From contig KZ111168.1 of assembly GCA_002077045.2 (NCBI GenBank), forward strand, positions 200,122 through 264,121: a stretch of 64,000 bases of DNA. The letters run 5' to 3'. The notes below the pieces were generated by a model, which saw nothing but the letters and a program-made list of their open reading frames with translations, searched no databases and was not told the DNA's origin. A program made the translations under genes and the position numbers. Positions 41,935 to 50,929 of this stretch are shown here, in pieces (within the stretch, counting starts at the first letter, position 1; the number at the start of each line of letters is the position of its first letter). This DNA is from Rachicladosporium sp. CCFEE 5018. Its lineage: Eukaryota; Ascomycota; Dothideomycetes; Cladosporiales; Cladosporiaceae.

Positions 41935-42378
41935 TCTGATAGGCGTCGGATGTGGGACGTTGAAGGCGAGGCGATAAGGTCGTGGTGCTGGAGGGACTTG
42001 ATGGTTGTGCCTAATACTGCACGGATGATGCGCACTACTCTACTCTCGCACTCCCGCCAAATTTACGACCCTAATATTGCCTGTTACACAAGCGCGACGT
42101 CCTGCTTGCTTGTATTCGTGATTGTGTGCACCGTCAGCATAATTCGGCAATCATCCATTCGCTCGATTGACCTCGGCATCTTTCGTCGCCGATTGCGTCA
42201 ACTCCCAATCGCGAAACATCTTATTCCCACATACATTCTGCCTGCACCAGATCCCCACAGCTCCACTCACCTCCGACGCCCTCGTCCCCGCCCCTCTTGC
42301 GATCCTCGCATCCCTCCTGCCATCACCGCCAACAGCCCGAACTTTCCCACTCGCCCCATCCCATCGTACGCCACCACG
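41935..42378. other. Intergenic region, no gene seen
   Basis: About 440 bases between DUF1993 and cytochrome b5. The right part is C-rich and poor in G on the plus strand, as in fungal 5' UTRs and promoters. Nothing else recognised. Confidence 0.45.
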
Positions 42379-42874
42379 ATGTCCAAACAATTCACCACCG
42401 CCGACGTCGCAGCGCACAATACCGTCGAGAAAGGGCTACACATCATCATCGATAACGATGTTTACGAGATGTCGAGTTTTGTCGAGGAACACCTGGGCGG
42501 GGCGAAGATCTTGAAGAGAGTGGGAGGGAAGGATGCGAGTAAGCAGTTTTGGAAGGTGAGTTCTTCCCTTTTATTGTGAGGTGGGGGCAGGCGGAAGAGT
42601 GTGGGTGGAGGACGGGGATGAGAGGAGGTGGGATGTGTGGGAGGGGACGGGAGGCTGCGATGACTAGAGGACGGATAAGTGACGGGGAGAGGGATGAGCG
42701 GGGGATGGAATGAGGCGGCGAGGATATGGGAGGGGGAGGAGTCCGAGGAGAGGGGAGCAGTAGACTGGCGAGAGCATGCGCTGACCAGAAACACAGTACC
42801 ACAACGAGTCAGTGCTGAAGAAGTACTCCCCGAAGCTCAAGATCGGGACGGTCAAGGAGGCCGCGAAGCTATAA
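42379..42874 (+). CDS. Small soluble cytochrome b5-like heme-binding protein
   Basis: Model: exons 42379..42555 and 42797..42874, 84 aa; the 241-nt intron begins GTGAGT and ends ACACAG with CTGAC upstream. The protein is a bare cytochrome b5 fold with no membrane tail: FTTADVAAHNTVEKGLHIII, YEMSSFVEEHLGGAKILKRV, GGKDASKQFWKYHNES, KKYSPKLKIGTVKEAAKL. The first heme-ligand His sits in HLGG instead of the usual HPGG; the second is probably the His of YHNE. Small fungal proteins of this kind are common and carry electrons to unknown partners. The change of Pro to Leu next to the ligand may alter heme binding but keeps the His. Confidence 0.88.
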
Positions 42875-43076
42875 AATCATACACACAGCGTACAGACATC
42901 TATGATCAAACGACATGTATACTCTTCTCCCTATATCCGTGGATGGGGCTTTACCGCGCCCGGTTTGACCCGTCCAAAGAACGCCAAATCAAATATCGAT
43001 ACGCTTCCAGCACTTGGAGTATGCGTCTGACGAATATCCCGCCCAACCCAGCCCGACACAAGGCTTCCTCATTTGG

Positions 43077-44519
43077 TCACCCCCCAACTCCCTTCCATTT
43101 CGGTTTACACCCTTCAAACTCTTTCTTGAATTCCGCGATCCTGTCCCCCATCCAGCCAGAAGCCCAGTGCTCCTCTTCCCTCTCATCGCTCTTCCCGAAG
43201 CGCATGACTCTGCCGACGTAACAGCGACCTGGTGAGAACATCCACTGCAAGCACCCCCAATCTCGCATTTTATCACAAGCTGCCGCGCAGGCGTCCTCCG
43301 ACTCGACGCTGCGCTGTTCCCAGTCGGACATGATTGTGAGATCCTCGTCCAGTCCCTCAGCCAAGTGAGGCGCGATGAACTTCTTGTCCTGGCTCAGGTT
43401 GTTCCAGCTCGATCGATTGACAGATACATGCCGGTCGATGAAGTGCTCGTACACATCCCGGTACAGATAAGGCGTTTCCCAGCCGTGGGTGTCCACCCAC
43501 TGCGTCTGGAACTGCCACAGTGCATCCAGCTCGATAGGCGCAACGTGATGCCATGTGATAGCCACAGAACACCAATGACTCGCGGTCCAGTCTAGCGTCG
43601 CTACCGTCTCGCCTTGTATGACAGGCCAGGAGGGCTTGAGCGGAACGTTGGCTTCCAGTAACGCGCGGGCAATGACCTCGTCGCCGCAGCAGGACTCGGC
43701 TGTGAGAATTTCCCAGCGCTTGTCGTAGGCTTCTTTGCCTTCTTTTCCACGCACAGCTTGAAGTTGTCGCGCCGCTTGCCAGGAGATGATCACGCCGCTG
43801 CCTCCATGCGCGAAGGTGGTGTCGCCGATGACGTTCTGCGCTCCCATATAGTAAGGCTTCGTGGCGCCTTTCATTGTACCGAGCCAAAGAAGCAGGTTGT
43901 TCCAGCTAACACTCGTGTCTGCCTCGATCATCACAAACCACTCGATCTCCTCGGGAGCTTCCTCGAAGCTCTGGAAAAGCATGGGCAGGAACTTCCACTT
44001 GTCCAGATTCCAGCCTGTGTCACCACGCAATAATCCGACATCCTGCCCTTCCCGCTGATACTGGAGCAGCTTTCTATACAGCTCGAAGTTCTCATGGCGG
44101 TCGCGGATGTCCTGGCTAACCGGGGCTAGGGCGTCATGGATCGGGAAGCCGGAGTAGGTCTGCTCGAGATCGGAGAAAAGCATGTAGTGCGGCGTGCATT
44201 TGAAGAGGGTTAGGAGGTGGGTTGGAAGCTTTGAGTAGAGTTCTGTTGCGCCGGTCTTTAGGAGGACGAATACCTTGTCGGCGCCTGGGGCGTTCAGGCA
44301 GGTGGAGGCGTGGAGCGAGGGTGCTGTAACGATGGTAGCGTTCGGACTCACGGCCTCACTGGCGGGGATGGGTGCTGTTGGAGGAACGAAGGACTTTGAT
44401 TGGTAATACGCTGTGGGGTCCAGGGAGTCGCGGAACAGGACCAGACCCAAGAGGACCAGCAGAGCGATAGCTACTCGTGGGATCGTAACGACTCGGTTGA
44501 ACGCATTGGCGAGTGTCAT
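43077..44519 (-). CDS. Type II membrane glycosyltransferase (GT31-like) with C-terminal PAN/Apple-like module
   Basis: Single exon, 480 aa. The N terminus has a short cytosolic part and a single hydrophobic anchor (VAIALLVLLGLVLF, ~15-28), as in Golgi type II enzymes. The catalytic part contains DKVFVLLKTGATELYSKLP, PHYMLFSDLEQ, LDKWKFLPMLFQSFE, the metal-binding-type EWFVMIEADTSVSWNNLLLWL, and YYMGAQNVIGDTTFAHGGSG, a pattern seen in Fringe/Core-1 type transferases. SCCGDEVIARALLEANVPL follows. The C-terminal ~90 residues have paired Cys (SEDACAAACDKMRDWGCLQW and SPGRCYVG) like a PAN/Apple fold. The donor is probably a UDP-sugar and the product is unknown. Divergent from the GNAT gene. Confidence 0.8.
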   Translation of the reverse strand: MTLANAFNRVVTIPRVAIALLVLLGLVLFRDSLDPTAYYQSKSFVPPTAPIPASEAVSPNATIVTAPSLHASTCLNAPGADKVFVLLKTGATELYSKLPTHLLTLFKCTPHYMLFSDLEQTYSGFPIHDALAPVSQDIRDRHENFELYRKLLQYQREGQDVGLLRGDTGWNLDKWKFLPMLFQSFEEAPEEIEWFVMIEADTSVSWNNLLLWLGTMKGATKPYYMGAQNVIGDTTFAHGGSGVIISWQAARQLQAVRGKEGKEAYDKRWEILTAESCCGDEVIARALLEANVPLKPSWPVIQGETVATLDWTASHWCSVAITWHHVAPIELDALWQFQTQWVDTHGWETPYLYRDVYEHFIDRHVSVNRSSWNNLSQDKKFIAPHLAEGLDEDLTIMSDWEQRSVESEDACAAACDKMRDWGCLQWMFSPGRCYVGRVMRFGKSDEREEEHWASGWMGDRIAEFKKEFEGCKPKWKGVGG

Positions 44520-45097
44520 CTTGCCGGGAAGCTCCTGTATGTTGCTTCCGTGGTGCTTAGACGATCGGGAGCCTGATGAGGATTACCCGCTCATGGTGAC
44601 GGGCTGTGAAGCTTCGCATCGTCCGCTAGTAATGTACATTTCCCATGAGTGGTACATGAAGCAGACGTGTAGAAGAGATGAGATGCAATACTTGACCTCC
44701 ATCAAAGGGGTGGACATACGTTCTTGCCCTGTGGAGAGCTGACGACAGGAAGCTTCTCCCTCGTGTTCCCAGAACAGCATCTCGGGCCCGGCGAAAAGCC
44801 CCCCGGCGCAAGAACAGGGGGGAGGTCGATCACGCCACAAGCCTCGCCAAGCTCAATGCCGCGATGGATGTCGTGCAGCGTGGTAGCAGTGGATGTCGAG
44901 AATCTCTTGATGACTCACGGTTGCAATGCTACCTCATAGGTGCCCTCTATCGTCGTAGATGACGACGGACGGAGAGCACAAGTAAGTCTTCACGCATCAA
45001 CAGAATCGTAGCCGACGTTGACGCTGTTCTCATAAGTCTCTATCTATCTCCTTGAGCCTCTTCTACATTTCCTCTTTGGTGCGTAGCAGCCTCAGCC
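44520..45097. promoter_or_regulatory. Divergent intergenic region (glycosyltransferase / GNAT)
   Basis: About 580 bases between two divergent start codons. Both promoters should be here. No obvious repeated or palindromic element found. Confidence 0.45.
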
Positions 45098-45824
45098 ATG
45101 GCCAAAAATCCTTTTGAAGTCCCTCCGATGAGGACAATCGAGACGGCTAGACTGCAGCTCCGCACACTAATGATGTCCGACCTCGATGGATGCTTGCCCA
45201 TCGTCCGCGATCCTGACACGATGCTCTACACGTCTGCTTGCCGCCCCCTTTTCTGGAAGGGTCTCGAGCGCTCAACTGACATATCTGCCCAGTTCTGGTC
45301 TAGTCGGCCCCAGTCCAAAAGAAGCCGAAGATTACCTCTCTTTCCGCTGTCTCGGCAGCGGCGTCTTCAACTTCATCATAATCTTGAAGCCCACAGCAGG
45401 CTCCAACAAGAGCGATGAAGTCGTAGTCGGCAAACTAGGTAGCTACCGCTGGCCATACGTCGGCTACTTAATGCACCCCGACCACGCAGGCAAAGGCTAC
45501 GCCACGGAAGCGTTACGAGCCTGGATCCCCGAGTTCTGGAAGCACATGCCTTCTCCTAGCGAGGACACACCAGGCTTTGACTATATAGAGGCTATGACTG
45601 ATGGGGAGAACTATGGGAGTGGAAACGTCTTACTGAAGAGCGGCTTCACGCTCTTCGAACGGCAGGAGAAAGGCTTCAACAGTCCGACGTTAGGGCTGCG
45701 GGATACTAATGTCTATCGTATTGCGAGACCTGGGACAAAGCTGGAGGAGAGCGGGAAGGTCGATTATGGGAAGGCGGATCCGGGCTTTGTGCCGAGATTG
45801 AGTGAACCTGGAGCACATACCTGA
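45098..45824 (+). CDS. GNAT family N-acetyltransferase
   Basis: Model: exons 45098..45231 and 45293..45824, 221 aa; the 61-nt intron (GTCTGC, branch AACTGAC, acceptor GCCCAG) joins DTMLYT with SGLVGPSPKEAEDYL. The N terminus METx-like start MRTIETARLQLRTLMMSD is the typical opening of RimJ/RimL-type GNATs that acetylate amino groups using acetyl-CoA. Strand 4 and the acetyl-CoA loop are VGYLMHPDHAGKGYATEALRAW (the Q/R-x-x-G-x-G/A element reads HAGKGYA). A later VLLKSGFTLFERQE is the usual 'LEKxGF' segment. The substrate is unknown. Confidence 0.85.
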
Positions 45825-46441
45825 ATGTCCAGCTACTAGAGCCTCATGTCTGCTGGCATCTGCCAAAGTTCCGGATTATGACTGTAGTGACCGTCCCTAG
45901 TGGAGAATGCGACCGAGGAACAGGTAGAGCACGCGTGATATGCTCGAGTCGCGATCCTGGGTTGACCGCCGTGGATGTGATAATGATAATACTGCAGCTC
46001 GATGTACTGTAGACGAGCACTGCATCAAAGTTTCGTCCCAAAACCGTGAAGGATGCCAATGTCACCGGCAGGCCACGTGAGCACTGAGGCAATCTATTCG
46101 TAGCGCAGATGTGAAACTTGAATCTTGCTACGCCATGATCTGCGATCTGTCACAGCTGCAAGCGCATTCGCCTACCGAGCTGGGATGGCCCGAAGTTAAT
46201 CCCACTGTTTGTTATGTCTTGCGTGTGCTTGTGATCGCGCGGACTTCATCTTATTACTTTGAGTGTTGTAGCATATACTTCGCAAGCTCCCTTTCTGCTC
46301 TGATCAGAAGATACTGTTGTATTTGCTCTAGATAGTGCAACTGTTGTAGCGCAGACTTTGGCTTAGACGCGTGGCCAGCACGCGACTTGGATCCACCCCC
46401 CTTGATCGAAGCACACGACCTCGATCATAACGAAATACAAG
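45825..46441. other. Intergenic region, no gene seen
   Basis: About 615 bases between GNAT and the DUF2183 gene. No convincing frame or RNA seen. Confidence 0.45.
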
Positions 46442-48358
46442 ATGTATACATCCGGCTCGAACCTCCTGCTCCTCCCAGCAGCGCTGATTGCTCTCGTCGC
46501 CGCTTCGCCCGCTCCAAACGCTGTGGGACCTCGCGATGCCCTGATCACGCCAACCGCAGTCCTGAACGAAGGATCACCGACATGGAAGAGACCTCGGGAT
46601 GTCTATCGCAGGAACATTATTTCGGACGCGGTTAATTACGGAAACTCCGTTCTGAGCGGTCTTGTGCGTATCCTTTAATGTGAAGGCGTCCAGGCGCTTG
46701 GGCGAAGGGCCACCGATGCCAAGACCATTTCTTGAGGCAGACAACCTCCCAGATCACACACTAACATGTAGCCTCCATGTAGGGCAGCGACCTCCCCTCG
46801 TATGTCGCTAGTGGCATTCCCAACTACTTTCAGGACTTTCCTACGGGAGACAAAGTGCAGAGCTCGCTCGGCATAGACGATGCCCAGGTCTCCGCCCTGC
46901 CCACCCAAGTCTTGAACTTAGACCCCTACGCAAATTACACCGATCAAGGCTGGCAAGTCCGCTTCCGCGGCAATGTCTACAAGCAGCCGAACACCAACGA
47001 GTCGAAGCTGAATGATCTCGCGAACATCTTCCTGATCGACACCAGCATTGAAGCCCTGCCACAGAGCCAGCAGGAACAGGCGAGGAATGTTACAGCGTCA
47101 ATCTTTGTCCTCCAGCAGGGTAACGTGAACGTCTCGACAATTCATCTCGAGCCATCGCCAGGACAGGGGTCGAGTGGAGAGCAAGGAGGTGGAGGCGCAA
47201 CGACAGCAACAGGTGGAACTCAAGACGTTACGCTTCCATACGAGACAACAGACCAGGGAGACTTTGATGTGTTCGTTCCCATCAACTCCAATGGTCTCAC
47301 GCCTGGCAATGCTACAAGCCAAGTCCAACGCCTGAACACCTACGTGGACGGCGCGAGCATCGGAAACGCGACAGCCTACCTTGTGCCGAACCAAGGCCTG
47401 ACCTTCGTCTCCGACATCGACGATATCCTCCGCGTCACGAAGATCTATGAGCCAAAGGAAGGACTGCTGAACTCTTTCGCCCGGCCGTTCGTGGCGTGGG
47501 AGAATATGCCGCAGATCTACGCGAACTGGAGCAAGAGTCTGCCAGATGCCCACTTCCACTACCTCACTACGACGCCCGAGCAGGTGACCAGGACGTACAT
47601 GGAGTTTATCTATGCGACTTACCCCGGTGGGTCATTCGACACGAGGCCATTGAACTTCAGCGATGTCAGCGCCACGCTGAGTATCAGGATGTATCTTCTC
47701 GAGAAGATCTTTGCGACTTTCCCGCAGAGGAAGTTTGTTCTCGTGGCAGACACGAGTAACAGTGATGGTAAGTACACTCCTACGTCATGTCGTTGGATTC
47801 TGCTGACTTCGGTGACTTTTAGTGATGGTTCGTACCCTCCGCCACCATATGCACCCCCTCCCCCTCCCCTGACAGCGATACTGACACCCGGCGAGCGCGA
47901 TTATCCCAAGCTTGCTCACGAGCATCCGGAGCAAGTACAGTGTATCTTCCTTCGCAACACGTCGGCGACAGACCCAGGAGACAAGTGAGTAACATATCTG
48001 CCAAGAAATGCCAAGATCCACCCAGAACAGTGCCACATACTGACAACACACCCCCTGCAGATTCCCTTACGACACCAGCGGCTTCGAAGGGCTCAATCAA
48101 AAGAGCTACATGTTCTTCCTAAACACCGACGATCTCACCGGCCTTGACATTGAGGGCGGCAACTGCTATAACACCTCTATCCCCCAGAACTTGACCTTCG
48201 GCTACCAGGGTCTGCCCTTTGGCATCGGCAACGACGCGCCAGTGAACGGCAGCGCCAACGGCACAGTCAAGGGCGCAGCAGGAAGGATAGCCGGTGGGTC
48301 GAGCTGGACGTGGCTCGGTGCCGTGGCGGTTGGCGCTGTGGTGTCGGGCATGCTTTAG
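46442..48358 (+). CDS. Secreted DUF2183 (App1 phosphatase-like) protein with probable GPI anchor
   Basis: Model: exons 46442..46663, 46783..47767, 47823..47827, 47896..47984, 48061..48358, 532 aa. A signal peptide (LLLLPAALIALVAASPAP) is followed by SGLGSDLPSYVASGIPNYFQ and many N-glycosylation sites. The catalytic HAD-like motif is FVSDIDDILRVTKIYEPKEG (Asp ~285 and 287), as in the DUF2183 domain of yeast App1, a phosphatidate phosphatase. Later elements: LPDAHFHYLTTTPEQV, FPQRKFVLVADTSNSD, EQVQCIFLRNTSATDP and FPYDTSGFEGLNQKSYMFF. The C terminus (GGSSWTWLGAVAVGAVVSGML) looks like a GPI signal. A 5-nt microexon TGATG is needed to give SNSDVMRDYPKLA. Activity on lipids outside the cell is inference. 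Confidence 0.82.
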
Positions 48359-49137
48359 GGAATCAGCTTAGGCTTGGCGCTTGGTTTCGTGTATATCCTT
48401 TGGAATCGAGGCAAGATCAGGCATGGGCAATGAGAGATAGCTGATGTACATCTCTCGCGTCAGAATGCTTTTGCGTCTTGCTGCGACTTCCTTGACTGTC
48501 GCGTTGGCTCTCCGAATCTGTGTCGCAGTGCCTGGCGTGATTCTAAAGCAAGGCGTACAGCGGGCAAGCGTTAGTGGTGCTCCATCGAGATGCTCCTGGG
48601 AAGCATCACGTCCTAGGTTCTCTGTCATGGCTATCTTGGTACATGCACTGGATACATGCTGGAGGGAAAGGGGAAATGAGACGAGATGGAAAGTTCTTTG
48701 TGAGACTCTCGTTGGCCGAAGCATGATTTACTGCATTGCTACTCAATCTCCTCCCAGCGGCAAAGGTGCCGCGGTGCGATACATTGCGCAAACCATCAAT
48801 TACGATCATGCCACCGCTGCATGGGTAGCTTCATCATCGCCTCGACAGGATGAAGGTGTTGCGCATCTGTAGTGCCAAGTCCGAAGCATGGTCAGCACAT
48901 ATCCCTCCCCTCCCACTCGACAACACAGCAAAGCTACTCCACCGCAATGACCGCACACTGCCGCCATAATCCGTAACCCGTCATCGTAGTCTCCGTGACA
49001 TTACCATCGCATACAGCTTTCTCGCAGCGCCTTATTGCGCCCAAAGCGTCTTCTCTCGGGTACTGTGGGTCGTTTTTAATTCTTTTTGTGTCCGTTCGTC
49101 TGGCTCTCCTCAGCGCAATCCTGGACTGCTGTGCACC
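48359..49137. other. Intergenic region, no convincing gene
   Basis: About 780 bases. It holds a 142-codon frame on the plus strand from ATG 48444 with a hydrophobic N-terminal segment, and an overlapping ~118-codon frame on the minus strand. Neither resembles a family I know, so I do not call them. Confidence 0.4.
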
Positions 49138-50382
49138 ATGGACAACGATTGCGAGTGCGGTCGCGGTATGCGTCGCAGTAGGTCGCGCGAATTGCTCAGC
49201 ATGCTGCTACCGGGGAATAAGCCCAAGACTCAGCTCAACGCGGAGCATCACAGCAGCGGCGACGCCGCACCAAAACGCGGACGCTCTCGTAGCGTAGGTA
49301 ATCGCCTGAGCCAAATCGTGCACAATGTCTCGACGCTCGACTTCGCTGCCATGTTTGCGGCTGGCGGCACCGAAGACCCAGCACCGCAATCTGCAGATTC
49401 TTCTTCGGCTCCGGTTCTGGCGCCAATTGTTGTCGCCGGTCCGAGTCTGGATGCTAGAGTCCACTGCGTGGAGGCTGATCACCCGGCGCAGTGGCCTGGT
49501 GCGATGCTGGAGGACGGGTTTCAGCTTACGTCTGTTGATGCGGAGCTTTTGCAGGAAGTGAGAAAGAGACGGAGCGTGATCGCAGAGGCCGATGGAAATC
49601 GATCGTCAATGGCGGCCGTCACTGCGGCGGTCAATGGAATAGTCGGCTCGAGCGCGGGAAGGTTAAGAGAGGCAGAGCCGAGATCGATTGCACAGGTCTT
49701 ACGCAGCGACCAGCCGTGTAATCTTGCCTTCACACTGCAGACTGAGCTGTCAATCTTGCAACGGAAGTTGACAGCACGCGAGACGCAATGCCACGATCAG
49801 GCTGCGCATATTTTGGGTCTGCAGTCCACGCTTGCAGCTGCTTATATCTCTGCTTCCGAAACGATCGCGGAGAATCGCGCATTGAAGGACGAACTTGACA
49901 GACTGAAGCGGACAATGGAAGGAATGGAGATGATAGCTGGGGCTATGCGGGAGGACAGTAAGATGGAAATGCGCGAGGCAGCCGTTGCTGGAGCGCCAAG
50001 CACGTCGGCAACCGTAGCGGTATCAGCTAAGGGCGGATCTCCTGTCGATGTGGCGTGGACTTTCGGACATTATACGCAGGGTGAAAACGGAAAGGGGTTA
50101 AAGAGGCAAGAGATTGAAGAGATAGCACCAGAGGAGGGACCTACGAATGCCAAGTGTGACGAGTCGGAAGCTTCTATTGTCGAGCCGAGCAGCAAAGGGA
50201 TTAGCAGTGGCAAGCATGCCAGCTTGATCGCTGACGAAGTAGCCCGGATCCAGGCTCGAGCAGTCATCCCGCACGGTAACGAGGATGCCGCCATCGAGTC
50301 GTGGGCACAGGAAGAGCTGAAGCTAGCCATCATGGGTCTCATGTTTGCAGCGGACGGCGGTGTCTCAGCTCTTCGTTTATGA
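49138..50382 (+). CDS. Hypothetical coiled-coil protein
   Basis: Single exon, 414 aa from ATG 49138. The N terminus is basic and Ser/Arg-rich (RRSRSRELLSMLLPGNK, KRGRSRSVGNRLSQIV), followed by a disordered region, AEPRSIAQVLRSD, and a predicted coiled coil: FTLQTELSILQRKLTARETQ then SETIAENRALKDELDRLKRT. The C-terminal third is Glu/Ser-rich with ESWAQEELKLAIMGLMFAAD. I recognise no domain. Similar Ser-rich basic N termini with a mid coiled coil are frequent in lineage-specific fungal proteins. No signal peptide or membrane segment. Confidence 0.65.
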   Translation: MDNDCECGRGMRRSRSRELLSMLLPGNKPKTQLNAEHHSSGDAAPKRGRSRSVGNRLSQIVHNVSTLDFAAMFAAGGTEDPAPQSADSSSAPVLAPIVVAGPSLDARVHCVEADHPAQWPGAMLEDGFQLTSVDAELLQEVRKRRSVIAEADGNRSSMAAVTAAVNGIVGSSAGRLREAEPRSIAQVLRSDQPCNLAFTLQTELSILQRKLTARETQCHDQAAHILGLQSTLAAAYISASETIAENRALKDELDRLKRTMEGMEMIAGAMREDSKMEMREAAVAGAPSTSATVAVSAKGGSPVDVAWTFGHYTQGENGKGLKRQEIEEIAPEEGPTNAKCDESEASIVEPSSKGISSGKHASLIADEVARIQARAVIPHGNEDAAIESWAQEELKLAIMGLMFAADGGVSALRL

Positions 50383-50929
50383 TGGTCGTGGATTGTTGCA
50401 CCATTAAATCGAAGAGAAGAATCAGAAGTGATGTTGTAAGATGAAACGCGGCTCTCGCACCTGCCCCACATGTCGATGCGGGCACGCGGCGGGAAAGCGG
50501 CAGGGGTATGCAAGTAAAGCTTGGGCCATGTTCAAGCTGTACTTAAGAACAGTGTGAACGCCGACTTCTGAACGCGATTGATTTTGGTCGCATAACGAAG
50601 AACACCTCATACAAACACTTTCTTGGCATATAAAGCTCAACACAACATCAGCGCGAACTGAGCCTACCTCGACTATCCCCTCTTGCATCGACCTGGCTAT
50701 CATTGCATCCCTGACGCGATCTAATCAACCCCGGCACCCTCTGGTCAAGCTTCGAGACAACACCGTTACCGCCACGTGATCACTCGCGCAATTACGAGAA
50801 AGTCTTTAACGATCCGGATCCGGCAGCTGCAAGCCTTGGGATTAATTCAGCCCCCGACATCAAGCTCTTAGTGAGCATGTCCAGGTCACAAATACCCACA
50901 TCCCGGACCTCAACCCTCACAACACACCG
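50383..50929. other. Intergenic region, no gene seen
   Basis: About 550 bases between the coiled-coil protein and FCP1; the right part is presumably the FCP1 promoter and 5' UTR. Nothing else recognised. Confidence 0.45.

Noticed and set aside
48368..48872. Overlapping frames on both strands, one with a hydrophobic N terminus
   Set aside because: No conservation known to me and the two overlap on opposite strands; neither has splice-supported extension or a clear domain.
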